The position numbers and the translations under genes are program-made. Shown here in pieces: positions 17,199 to 25,176 of a stretch of 64,000 nt of DNA (positions are counted from its first letter, which is position 1; each line of letters opens with the position of its first letter). Origin of the DNA: Pseudobdellovibrionaceae bacterium (GTDB taxonomy: Bacteria; Bdellovibrionota; Bdellovibrionia; Bdellovibrionales; Bdellovibrionaceae); the NCBI GenBank assembly GCA_022843825.1, contig JALHMX010000001.1:124001-188000 (forward strand). The letters are read 5' to 3'. The notes beneath the pieces were generated by a model. The model worked only from the letters and a program-made list of their open reading frames with translations, was not told the origin of the DNA and ran no database searches.

Positions 17199-19076
17199 AT
17201 GAGTTACAGCAGACATTTACAGTCCTTGGCGGCAGAGTGCCCTGAGGGCATACTATCTTTATGGCGAAAAGAGCGCGCTTTTCGCGTGGGGCGTATCTTA
17301 AGTTACGTCGGATTTTTTTTAGCTATAGTAGTTACTGCAGTGGATTTATTGTGGAGCAATGCTTTAGTCGTCGCGGCTGACATAATTCTATTAGCAACTA
17401 TTCTATTATCAGTATATTGGATCAGATCTAAAAATCGGCCAGAGTACTTTTGGATTCCTATGTACGTTGCTTTTTGGTTTGGTATGCTTCCCAGTCTAGG
17501 TTCCACTGGCGGCGTGAGGAGTCCTTTTTTAGGTTTGTTTTTGGCCACTTTGTTTGCAGTTAGTGTTGTTTTGGATGCTAAAAAGCGAGTATGGTTTTTT
17601 GGTGGTTTTGTTTTACTTCATGTACCTCTTTTTTACTTCATTAATTTTTTTGCACCTCTCTCAGAGGCTCCTCCAGCGCCAACTGAACTGATAGCAATCA
17701 TTGTAGGTGTTAACTTAGGCGTTATTATTCTGACCTTTCACGCCATGTTAAAAACAGAAGATGAACTTTCTCTGGAGTTCGCCGAGCACTATCGTGATCT
17801 TGCCCGCGCCGAGGAAGACTTGAAGAAAAGTGAGAAAAAATTGCTACTTATCCAAGAAGATCTAGAAAAGAGAGTTAAAGAAAGAACTTTGCAGCTTTTA
17901 GAAAGCCTTAAAGGAGAAAAATTAGCTAAAGAACAGGCGGAGACCGCCAATCAAGCCAAAATGCAGTTTTTAGCAAATATGAGTCATGAAATACGTACCC
18001 CCATGAATTCTATTTTAGGATTTTCAGATTTAATGGCTAATGAAAAAGTTACTCCTGATGAAAGCCGAAATTATTTAGAAAGAATAAGAACGAATGGGAC
18101 TCATTTGTTGCATCTCATTGATGACATTTTAGATCTAACAAAGTTTGAAGCAGGAAAAATCCCGATACATAAGTCGCAAGTTTTTTTGAAGGGACTATGC
18201 GATGATATCGTCAATTCTTTTATTCCGGTATTAAGAGCAAAGGGTCTTCAGCTAAAATTTGTATATCAATGCGATGTGGCCTTAAAAATTAACACAGATG
18301 CTCATCGGTTAAGTCAGGTGCTGACTAACTTACTAAGTAATGCAATAAAGTTTTCCGAAAAAGGACAGGTTGTAGTAAAAATCAGTTGTGATAGTTTATC
18401 TACGCAACTTCTGAATTTGTCTGTAGAAGTCATCGATAGCGGAATTGGTATATCTCTTGAAAATCAAAAAAATCTTTTTAAGCCGTTCAGTCAGGCCGAC
18501 AACTCTATAGTGCGAAGATTTGGCGGAAGTGGCTTGGGGTTGGCACTATCCAGACGAATTGCAGAAACTCTTGGGGGTAGCCTTCAATTGAAAGAAAGTA
18601 TTTTAGGACAGGGCAGTCATTTTGTATTCCAAATACCAGTGGAATATACTAGCCAGCAAGTGAACAAAAAATTACTACATACATCTCATGGAGCAGCATC
18701 CGTGTTTAAAAATTTGCACGACAAAAATATTTTGGTCGTTGAGGATTCAGTGGACAATGTATTTTTAATTACTCATTATATAAAATCAATCAAAGCTAGT
18801 GTAGATGTGGCCAATGATGGTTCACAGGCTGTTAAAATGGTTGACGAAAAAAAATATGATTGCATCTTGATGGATATTCAGATGCCGATTATGGACGGAT
18901 TAGAAGCAACGCGAATAATTCGTCAGCACGGATACGCAGGCCCTATAATCGCTTTAACAGCTCATGCACTGGCCAGTGAGCGAAATCGATCCTTAGAGGC
19001 CGGTTGTAATATTCATTTAACTAAGCCTATAAAAAAAGAAGAATTAATTAGTGCTATTAGCGAGCAACTTCTGTAA
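17199..19076 (+). CDS. Membrane hybrid histidine kinase/response regulator
   Basis: A 625-residue kinase with an N-terminal block of about six membrane helices (residues 30-185) in place of a periplasmic sensor. A coiled coil (about 195-250, KKSEKKLLLIQEDLEKRVKE) follows, then HisKA with H263 (NMSHEIRTP), HATPase (DSGIGIS; GGSGLGLAL) and a receiver with D559 (CILMDIQMP). The multi-pass sensor suggests it senses the membrane or a ligand in it. The catalytic part closely resembles that of the kinase about 1 kb upstream, so the two may share a phosphorelay. It is followed after 14 bases by the MBL-fold lipoprotein gene. Confidence 0.9.
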   Translation: MSYSRHLQSLAAECPEGILSLWRKERAFRVGRILSYVGFFLAIVVTAVDLLWSNALVVAADIILLATILLSVYWIRSKNRPEYFWIPMYVAFWFGMLPSLGSTGGVRSPFLGLFLATLFAVSVVLDAKKRVWFFGGFVLLHVPLFYFINFFAPLSEAPPAPTELIAIIVGVNLGVIILTFHAMLKTEDELSLEFAEHYRDLARAEEDLKKSEKKLLLIQEDLEKRVKERTLQLLESLKGEKLAKEQAETANQAKMQFLANMSHEIRTPMNSILGFSDLMANEKVTPDESRNYLERIRTNGTHLLHLIDDILDLTKFEAGKIPIHKSQVFLKGLCDDIVNSFIPVLRAKGLQLKFVYQCDVALKINTDAHRLSQVLTNLLSNAIKFSEKGQVVVKISCDSLSTQLLNLSVEVIDSGIGISLENQKNLFKPFSQADNSIVRRFGGSGLGLALSRRIAETLGGSLQLKESILGQGSHFVFQIPVEYTSQQVNKKLLHTSHGAASVFKNLHDKNILVVEDSVDNVFLITHYIKSIKASVDVANDGSQAVKMVDEKKYDCILMDIQMPIMDGLEATRIIRQHGYAGPIIALTAHALASERNRSLEAGCNIHLTKPIKKEELISAISEQLL

Positions 19077-19090
19077 CGTATAGTTCGTCA

Positions 19091-20134
19091 ATGATGTTGT
19101 TTAAAAATAGTTATTTATTTTTGCTTATGGCGTTAACTGCATGTGCCGGTGCGGAGTATCCGATATCAGATCATTACGATGGGAAAAGATTTTATAACCA
19201 AGATCGTAATGCTGGTGGCGGGAAAAGCTTTTTAGATTTATTAAAATGGAAAATTTTAGAAACAGCCAAACCCTGGAATAGATCTGTCGAAGACAACATG
19301 AAGCCAGATTTTAGTGGACCGCGGAAAAGTGATCATGGCGCCATTACTTTTATTAATCACGCCACCAAGTTTATACAGCTTCAACATATTAACATAATTA
19401 CGGACCCCATATTTTCCGAAAGAGCCAGCCCGTTTTCATGGATAGGCCCCTTGCGATATCGTCAAGCAGGAGCTGATATTTCCGAACTGCCGAAGACAAA
19501 TGTAGTGGTTATCAGTCATAATCATTACGATCATTTAGATTTGCCAACTTTAGTGAAGCTACATAAAAGAGACGAACCGCTATTTGTGGTTCCATTAGGA
19601 AATAAAAAATTATTAGTTAAAGAGGGTTTGACTAACGTTATAGAGCTTGATTGGTGGCAAAGTTTTTCTGTTGGAGGCAGCACCAAGATCACGTTGGTTC
19701 CTATGCAGCATTGGTCTGCACGAAGCTTATTCGATCGTTCTGAGACTTTGTGGGGTGGTTACGTTATTGAATCATCAGGTTTAAAAATATTGTTTTGTGG
19801 TGATACTGGCTACAACGATCACTTTAAACAAATTGAGAAAAAATTTGGGTCGATGCATTTAAGTATTATTCCTATAGGGGCGTATGAGCCCCGTTGGTTT
19901 ATGAAAGGATCGCATCTAAATCCTGAAGATGCAGTTCAAGCTCACGTTGATCTTAAATCAAAACTAAGCATCGGAACTCACTATGGAACTTTTCAATTAT
20001 CTAATGAAGGCATGGACGATCCTATAAACGACTTAAAAAATAGTCTTGAAAAATTTAATGTTTCATCAAATCATTTTCTAGCACCTAAAAATGGTCAGAC
20101 CATTTTTTTCTCATCACAAGGTTTTACTGAGTAA
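19091..20134 (+). CDS. MBL-fold metallohydrolase lipoprotein (NAPE-PLD/UlaG-like)
   Basis: A 347-residue lipoprotein with a signal peptide ending at lipobox LTAC (Cys about residue 18). The metallo-beta-lactamase fold carries the metal motif H143-N-H145-Y-D147-H148, GDTGYND (bridging Asp) and a late HYGTF His. Overall order and length resemble NAPE-PLD-type phosphodiesterases and related UlaG-like hydrolases, so a phospholipid- or phosphodiester-type substrate is plausible. It sits 14 bases after the hybrid kinase gene. The last 21 bases overlap the convergent DUF72 gene. Confidence 0.82.
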   Translation: MMLFKNSYLFLLMALTACAGAEYPISDHYDGKRFYNQDRNAGGGKSFLDLLKWKILETAKPWNRSVEDNMKPDFSGPRKSDHGAITFINHATKFIQLQHINIITDPIFSERASPFSWIGPLRYRQAGADISELPKTNVVVISHNHYDHLDLPTLVKLHKRDEPLFVVPLGNKKLLVKEGLTNVIELDWWQSFSVGGSTKITLVPMQHWSARSLFDRSETLWGGYVIESSGLKILFCGDTGYNDHFKQIEKKFGSMHLSIIPIGAYEPRWFMKGSHLNPEDAVQAHVDLKSKLSIGTHYGTFQLSNEGMDDPINDLKNSLEKFNVSSNHFLAPKNGQTIFFSSQGFTE

Positions 20135-20845
20135 CTTCTGTAGTTCGTGTGCATTATCAAAAGCATTGCCGTCTACCATGTTGTTAAATATTAACCAATA
20201 CGGAGTAGGACTTGTTGTTTTTATTTTGTCGGCAAGTTCAGATAAGTAATCTGTCGAATATTTGCTTTCATATAATTTAGGTTTACCATGCAAACGATAA
20301 TAGTTATTGTTTTCGGACAGTGTGATATCAGGACCGATCACGCAGACCTCAGGATCTGCATGGACTTTATCAACTTTGTATTGATTAAGTAGATCAATGG
20401 CTTTATCTGAACACCAACTTTGATTCTGTGGCTCCCAAAGTAATGTTCCGCTATACAAGGATCTGAGTTGATCTAAAAAGGGTTCGGCTGTTTTAGCATT
20501 AAAAAAAAGAGTATGTGGTAGGTGTACAACCAGAGCACCCCATTTTTCTTTAAGTGCAGATATCGCATACAGGGCTTCCTGCAGCCGGGGCCCTGCATCC
20601 ATCAGGCGCATATTTTGAGTAAAGTACCTGGATAATTTAACTGAAAAAACAAAATCCTTAGGAACGGTCTCAGCCCATTTTGCATAAGTTTCAATTTTAT
20701 GATCCCGATAGTAGGACGTGTTGATCTCAGCGCAATTAAAAATCTGAGAATAACGTTTTAATTGAGATCCTTCTTCTGAAAAAAAATCATTTTGGCTGCT
20801 GGGTATGGTCCAGCCTACTGTGCCTATGCGTATATTTGTTATAAT
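20114..20845 (-). CDS. DUF72 (YecE-like) protein with apparent ATT start
   Basis: A 243-residue TIM-barrel-like DUF72 protein. A conventional reading starts only at the ATG at 20611 and loses the first third. The frame stays open upstream through 78 more codons encoding the conserved N-terminus (IRIGTVGWTIP, FNCAEINTSYYR, WAETVPKDFVFSVK). Between the in-frame TAA near 20890 and 20611 there is no ATG, GTG or TTG. A strong AAGGAGAGAG site sits 7 bases before an ATT at 20845, which I take as the start. ATA at 20842 is the alternative. The family's function is unknown; some members have been linked to nucleic acid or stress roles without proof. Confidence 0.8.
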   Translation of the reverse strand: MITNIRIGTVGWTIPSSQNDFFSEEGSQLKRYSQIFNCAEINTSYYRDHKIETYAKWAETVPKDFVFSVKLSRYFTQNMRLMDAGPRLQEALYAISALKEKWGALVVHLPHTLFFNAKTAEPFLDQLRSLYSGTLLWEPQNQSWCSDKAIDLLNQYKVDKVHADPEVCVIGPDITLSENNNYYRLHGKPKLYESKYSTDYLSELADKIKTTSPTPYWLIFNNMVDGNAFDNAHELQKLLSKTL

Positions 20846-20976
20846 ATGCTCTCTCCTTGTTGTTTCGCCTGTGTAAGCTGCAATGGATGTGCACTTTTAA
20901 ATAGGTATAATAGCCACTTCAGCTCTTAAATTGGGGTATAAAGCTTGGAGTAGTGGAGATATGCCCCGAAATTTTC

Positions 20977-21297
20977 TTATTCTCCTCCAGCGCTTCCTGG
21001 CGTGCCAGGGCTGGTGGTGTTAGGCACATTCGTGCGGGGCCTAGTATCTTGCGGACGCGGAACATTCGGTGTGGTAGGAGTTGGTAAAGTTGTATTTGGG
21101 TTTATCTGTAAAGCACGACGGCGAGCTCGTGTAGTTCTGTCTGGCGACGTCACAATTGTACCCGTCGCTCGCGTATCTGGTTCAGCTAATACCGGAGGCG
21201 CAGTTTGTGAGGGGGCCTCTTGCCCTGGCAGTGGCGTCGGCGTCTGGGCTATGCATACAGCGGCACTCAGTAAAACAACAGAAAATAATTTTTTCAT
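20977..21297 (-). CDS. Secreted Pro/Thr-rich small protein
   Basis: A 106-residue protein with a signal peptide (about residues 1-17, ending CIAQ). After it the chain is low-complexity and rich in Pro, Thr, Arg and Asn with repeated PxT motifs, ending PGTPGSAGGE. It is likely disordered and periplasmic or surface-exposed. Its ATG overlaps the stop of the FAD-Rieske oxidoreductase gene (ATGA), so translation is coupled and the two are one operon. No known family. Confidence 0.6.
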   Translation of the reverse strand: MKKLFSVVLLSAAVCIAQTPTPLPGQEAPSQTAPPVLAEPDTRATGTIVTSPDRTTRARRRALQINPNTTLPTPTTPNVPRPQDTRPRTNVPNTTSPGTPGSAGGE

Positions 21298-22871
21298 AAA
21301 ATCTCCATACGTTTATAGTCAATCGCTGCAGGCGCAGTTCTAGGTATCTCAAGCTCTACATCATCTAGTGGTTTTAAGTTTTGCTTAGCGGGTCCTTCTA
21401 AAACTTTGCCGTGACAATCAAAACGTGATCCATGACATGGACAATCCCAAGATTTCTCTACTTTGTTCCATCGGACTAGGCCACCCAGATGAGGACACGC
21501 GGCAGACATAAACTCAATGTGCCCACTTTCATTTTTATAAGCGGCCACCATTCGAAGTCCGTCCCGAAAAACATAACCTTCATCACGGTATAAAGCGTTT
21601 ACATCAGGCTTGGGCTTTACTTCTAACCATTCACTGTATTGTGCAGCAACATTAGCGTTTTCTTTTAGATATTCTCCAACTGCCCGCAGGCTAATACGTG
21701 AAGGATCGTATAATTTTTCCCAAGGATTTTTTCGTCCTAAAATTTGATCGCGTACAATAAGGGCTCCTATGGTTCCGTTGGTTATACCATTACCCGAATC
21801 GCCGGTTATGACGAAAACATTATTTCGATCTAAAGGATTGTACCCCATAAAACCTAGGCCATCGATCGATTCCATCACTTGTCCTGACCACTTATAAAGG
21901 ACGCTTTCGATTACAGGAAATTTTTTCCGTGCCCAGGTTTCCAGATTTGAAAAGCACAAGTCGGGAAATTCTTCTTGTCCCGTTTTGTGATCTTCTCCGC
22001 CGACAATAAGTGTGTCATACGTGTCATGCGACTGTAATCGAACATAGTGGTACGGATGATTTGTATCCCAATACAGGGCCTTAGAAATACTGTTTTTAGG
22101 AATTTTGAATCCTATCACATAACTTCGATAAGCAGCCTGTTTTGTGTGAATTGTTACGATGTCATTAATTGGCGTATTAGTCGCTACAACTAATGAATCA
22201 CAATGTACGCTGTGTCCTGATTCAGTGATGACTTTAGGTACATGGCCGCTGTCGACCTGCTGGACATGCGTTTGTGTAAATATTTTTCCGCCGTTTTGAA
22301 TAAGCTTATCTGCCAAAGCCTTTAGATACTTTAATGGATGAAATTGTAGTTGCTTAGGAAACCTTAAGCACGGCAACAAGGATAAACTGTCTAAGGGAGT
22401 GCGCTTTAGAAGCTGAACATCTAGTCCTGTTCGATACACGGCCTCAAGCTCTTTCTGTAAGATTTCGACATCTTCACTAAAAAGATATCCCGAGACTTCT
22501 TCGACATCACAGACTATTTTTTCTTTAGTGATAATATTTTTAATCACTTTTATGGCCGATGAGTGACTATGAGCCGCTAATTGAGCTCCCTCCTTGCCAT
22601 GAATACTTTCAAGCTCATAGTATCGCTTGCCAAGTACTGCTGATAAGTGAGCCGTCGTTTTTCCAGTTTGTCCGCTGCCAACTTCGGCGCTTTCGACCAG
22701 CACCACTTTTTTATTTTCCTGTGATAACAGATAGGCCGTCGTCAAACCAGCAATGCCGCCACCAATGACACAGACGTCCACATAAAGATCTTCATTTAGT
22801 TTAGTATAACTAGGCATATCTTGAGTATCTAGCCATAGCGACAGCGTTTCCCCGTGATGAAGTTTATTCAT
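21294..22871 (-). CDS. FAD-dependent oxidoreductase with C-terminal Rieske domain
   Basis: A 525-residue fusion. The N-terminal DAO-type FAD domain has the Rossmann GxGxxG at VCVIGGGIAGLTTAYLL (about residues 31-47) and the motif GSGQTGKTTAHLS. The C-terminal Rieske [2Fe-2S] domain (about 425-515) has the ligand pairs C-P-H-L-G-G and C-P-C-H-G-S. The layout is that of the common 'FAD-dependent oxidoreductase with Rieske domain' family related to GlcD/DadA-like enzymes; the substrate is unknown. Start ATG 22871 follows AGAGGAGAT. It is coupled by ATGA to the Pro/Thr-rich secreted protein. Confidence 0.88.
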   Translation of the reverse strand: MNKLHHGETLSLWLDTQDMPSYTKLNEDLYVDVCVIGGGIAGLTTAYLLSQENKKVVLVESAEVGSGQTGKTTAHLSAVLGKRYYELESIHGKEGAQLAAHSHSSAIKVIKNIITKEKIVCDVEEVSGYLFSEDVEILQKELEAVYRTGLDVQLLKRTPLDSLSLLPCLRFPKQLQFHPLKYLKALADKLIQNGGKIFTQTHVQQVDSGHVPKVITESGHSVHCDSLVVATNTPINDIVTIHTKQAAYRSYVIGFKIPKNSISKALYWDTNHPYHYVRLQSHDTYDTLIVGGEDHKTGQEEFPDLCFSNLETWARKKFPVIESVLYKWSGQVMESIDGLGFMGYNPLDRNNVFVITGDSGNGITNGTIGALIVRDQILGRKNPWEKLYDPSRISLRAVGEYLKENANVAAQYSEWLEVKPKPDVNALYRDEGYVFRDGLRMVAAYKNESGHIEFMSAACPHLGGLVRWNKVEKSWDCPCHGSRFDCHGKVLEGPAKQNLKPLDDVELEIPRTAPAAIDYKRMEIL

Positions 22872-22907
22872 AAAAATCTCCTCTATGTGGTGGATGCAAA
22901 TGCAGGG

Positions 22908-22935
22908 CCCAAATACTTTATTGGTAATATTTGGG
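22908..22935. promoter_or_regulatory. Inverted repeat in divergent promoter region
   Basis: An 8-base perfect inverted repeat, CCCAAATA and TATTTGGG, separated by 12 bases. It lies between the FAD-Rieske gene (reverse) and the 55-residue gene (forward). It could be an operator for a dimeric regulator or an RNA hairpin in the reverse leader. No T-run follows, so it is not a typical terminator. Confidence 0.4.
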
Positions 22936-23015
22936 ACTTGTTAATAGCATTTTTCCCTACAGCCTAAGTCCAACCGTAATTTGTTGTTAACAAGGTGTTG
23001 GCCCTTTGCTTGCAA

Positions 23016-23034
23016 CTTGTTTATTTATAACAAG
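23016..23034 (+). promoter_or_regulatory. Hairpin overlapping the Shine-Dalgarno of the 55-residue gene
   Basis: CTTGTT (23016-23021) can pair with AACAAG (23029-23034), loop TATTTATA. The 3' arm includes the first bases of the AAGGAG ribosome site (23032-23037). A perfect palindrome TTGTTAACAA lies 23 bases upstream (22984-22993) and repeats the AACAAGG string. This could modulate translation. Pairing is only 6 bp, so the effect may be small. Confidence 0.3.
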
Positions 23035-23044
23035 GAGCTAATTT

Positions 23045-23212
23045 ATGAATAAGAATCAAAACACAAAAAATGCTGCGGATTCAAAAGAGCAAAAGCGTCA
23101 GTCATCGACTTCAGCGCCGCGTTCTTCTGAGACGCAAACAAGCAGATCTGCCCAAGGAACTAGAAGTCAAGCAGACAAAAGTTCAAAAGCAGATATGAAA
23201 AACAGAAGATAA
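23045..23212 (+). CDS. Small hydrophilic 55-residue protein
   Basis: A short open frame behind a very strong AACAAGGAGCTA ribosome site. The protein is 55 residues, entirely polar, rich in Lys, Gln, Ser, Arg and Thr, with no hydrophobic core. It is therefore probably disordered, like many small stress-induced or nucleic-acid-associated proteins. It ends 46 bases before a rho-independent terminator, which with the ribosome site argues for a real monocistronic gene. No family recognised. Confidence 0.6.
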   Translation: MNKNQNTKNAADSKEQKRQSSTSAPRSSETQTSRSAQGTRSQADKSSKADMKNRR

Positions 23213-23258
23213 TACAGCAGTTATTAAGTTAACTATTGCACCAATCCTGTTTTTCAGA

Positions 23259-23290
23259 AGCCAGAAGACAAAAGTTTTCTGGCTTTTTTT
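23259..23290 (+). terminator. Rho-independent terminator
   Basis: Stem AGCCAGAA / TTCTGGCT (8 bp, perfect) with a short A-rich loop, followed by seven T. It ends the transcript of the 55-residue protein gene. Confidence 0.85.
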
Positions 23291-23328
23291 ATTACTTTTT
23301 GTAATATAAACCCGACAAGGGGTTTGAA

Positions 23329-23862
23329 GTGCTATTTTATTTGTTGCTCGCATTTGTTATCTTTATAGCCGTATTTTTAATTTATGTCGCGACTCGGAAT
23401 CCTTATTTTCTTTACGAGCGAAGTGGAATTATTAAGGCTACGCCTGAAAAAATATTTCCTTACTTGAGTGATTTTCAAAAGGGCTATAAGTGGTCACCTT
23501 ACGAAAAAAAAGATCCTCATATGCAAAAAATCTTTCGCGGACCAGACGGACAAGTTGGTTCTGTGATGGAATTTGAAGGTAATAAGGACACGGGATCGGG
23601 CCAGCTTGAGTTTTTAAAAATTATCCCTTATGAACTTGTCGAAATTCAACTGACTATGATTAAACCCATACCTGCAGTAAATAAGGTTCAGTATAAATTA
23701 ACTCCAGAGCCCGAAGGAACCAAATTGACATGGACGATGTCAGGAAAAGGCGGCTTTTTGGGTAAAATGATGACGGTATTGATCGATTGTGAAAAATTGA
23801 TCGCTGATCAGTTCACTGAGGGCATTAACAATTTAAAAAACGTGGTTGAAAACGAAGACTAA
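23329..23862 (+). CDS. SRPBCC-fold protein with N-terminal membrane helix
   Basis: A 177-residue protein with an N-terminal membrane helix (about residues 1-20) and a START-like SRPBCC/polyketide-cyclase domain (about 33-175). Visible segments are KATPEKIFPYLSDFQKGYKWSPYEKKDP, GSVMEFEGN and the closing helix with DCEKLIADQFTEGI. Start GTG 23329 has AAGGGG upstream. SRPBCC domains bind hydrophobic ligands and the ligand here is unknown. A close paralogue lies 419 bases downstream, and the intervening yjdM gene overlaps this one by 4 bases on the other strand. Confidence 0.82.
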   Translation: MLFYLLLAFVIFIAVFLIYVATRNPYFLYERSGIIKATPEKIFPYLSDFQKGYKWSPYEKKDPHMQKIFRGPDGQVGSVMEFEGNKDTGSGQLEFLKIIPYELVEIQLTMIKPIPAVNKVQYKLTPEPEGTKLTWTMSGKGGFLGKMMTVLIDCEKLIADQFTEGINNLKNVVENED

Positions 23863-24215
23863 GCTTTTCGCACAAATTCAGATTTCAGATTAATCGCACC
23901 AAGCCCATCGATTCTGCAGGCAATGTTGTGTCCATCATTTCCATCAGTTAGACGAATATTTTTAACTTTCGTACCTACTTTGACAGCAGAAGACGATCCT
24001 TTAATTTTCAATTCTTTAATAACCGTAACAGTGTCACCATCAACCAGGACATTTCCATTGGCATCAAGTATAGCAGAATCGTCTATGAATACATCTGCCA
24101 CTGCATTCTGAGAATTTTGGCTCCACTCATGTCCACAAGAAGGGCATATCCATAAATCTCTATCTGCATAAGTGAATTCAGCTGTACATTTTGGACACGC
24201 GGGATCTTTGCTCAT
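23859..24215 (-). CDS. yjdM: YjdM/PhnA-family zinc-ribbon protein
   Basis: A 118-residue protein with an N-terminal zinc ribbon (CPKC at about 8-11, CPSC at about 24-27) and the C-terminal PhnA domain (DSAILDANGNVLVDGDTVTVIKELKIKGSS). Length and motif match E. coli YjdM. The historical 'alkylphosphonate uptake' label is not supported by known biochemistry, so I make no functional claim. It is convergent with the first SRPBCC gene (4-base overlap) and divergent from the second. Confidence 0.92.
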   Translation of the reverse strand: MSKDPACPKCTAEFTYADRDLWICPSCGHEWSQNSQNAVADVFIDDSAILDANGNVLVDGDTVTVIKELKIKGSSSAVKVGTKVKNIRLTDGNDGHNIACRIDGLGAINLKSEFVRKA

Positions 24216-24280
24216 TTAAAACCTCTTGTAAAACTTAAACTATTTACTAACATATAGTATTGAACTAAAAAGGAGTTTGC

Positions 24281-24826
24281 ATGCTAAAAAAAATATTTAT
24301 TGGGTTGGGCGTTATCATCCTGTTTATCCTTGGCTATGCAGCCATGCAACCGGCTGCATATACACTGGGTCGATCCGTAGTTATAAATTCTACGCCTGAA
24401 AAAATATTTCCACATATTAACAGCGCACAAAAATTGAATGAATGGATGCCCTGGGCTGCTATGGATCCAAACATGAAAACAAATTTCGATGGACCCGCGG
24501 AAGGCGTGGGATCTGTTATGGCATGGGATAGTCAGGGCGATATGGGCGTCGGTCAATCGACGATTACAGAAAGTATTTCTAACAGTCGCGTGCGCACGAA
24601 GATAGAATACTATAAACCTATGGAGATGAATCAGATTTCAGATATCACACTGACACCAGAAGTAGATTCAACCAAAGTAACTTGGTCAGTAAATGGTGAA
24701 AATAATTTCATTGGAAAAATTTTTTCAATGTTTGTAAATATGGATAAAATGGTCGGACCTGAATTTGAAAAAGGTTTAAATACATTAAAAGCCAAAGTAG
24801 AGAATGAAAGTACAGGAGTAAAATGA
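24281..24826 (+). CDS. SRPBCC-fold protein, paralogue of the upstream one
   Basis: A 181-residue protein with an N-terminal membrane helix (about residues 4-22) and a SRPBCC domain. It shares with the 23329 gene the TPEKIFP segment, D-P-x-M-K/Q, GSVM and the late G-x-NFIGKIFSMFVNMDKMVGPEFEKGLN helix. This suggests local duplication with yjdM now between the copies. AAGGAG lies before the ATG. It overlaps the GFA gene by 4 bases (ATGA), so the two are translationally coupled. Confidence 0.82.
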   Translation: MLKKIFIGLGVIILFILGYAAMQPAAYTLGRSVVINSTPEKIFPHINSAQKLNEWMPWAAMDPNMKTNFDGPAEGVGSVMAWDSQGDMGVGQSTITESISNSRVRTKIEYYKPMEMNQISDITLTPEVDSTKVTWSVNGENNFIGKIFSMFVNMDKMVGPEFEKGLNTLKAKVENESTGVK

Positions 24827-25176
24827 AACAAATCGGAAGCTGCCATTGTGGCAAAGTGAAATTTGAAGTCAGTAATTTAAATCTGAACGAAGCGATTACG
24901 TGTAACTGTTCTATATGCCAAAGAAAAGGAACTATGCTTAGTTTCGTGCCTGCAGAAAATTTTAAACTGTTAACGGACAGAAGTGCACTTACCGATTATC
25001 AGTTCGGAAAGAAAAGCATTCATCACTTTTTCTGCTCAACTTGTGGAGTGACATCCTTTGCAGAAGGCAAAACTCCTGAGGGTATTCCGATGATTGCCAT
25101 TAACGTTCGCTGTGTTGAAAACATTGAGCTATCGATGGTATTTGCCAAACAGATTGATGGAAAAAGTTTTCAATGA
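24823..25176 (+). CDS. GFA/CENP-V-family zinc protein
   Basis: A 117-residue protein with the paired zinc sites of the GFA family: C-H-C near residues 7-9 (GSCHCGKVKFEV), CNCSIC (about 28-33) and CSTCG (about 72-76). Members include glutathione-dependent formaldehyde-activating enzyme, but most small ones have no proven activity. It overlaps the SRPBCC gene upstream and the HD gene downstream by 4 bases each, giving a tight three-gene operon. Confidence 0.85.
   Translation: MKQIGSCHCGKVKFEVSNLNLNEAITCNCSICQRKGTMLSFVPAENFKLLTDRSALTDYQFGKKSIHHFFCSTCGVTSFAEGKTPEGIPMIAINVRCVENIELSMVFAKQIDGKSFQ

Noticed and set aside
20114-20611. A 165-residue DUF72 fragment starting at ATG 20611.
   Set aside because: The frame continues upstream with conserved family sequence and a good ribosome site, so I report the longer gene to 20845.
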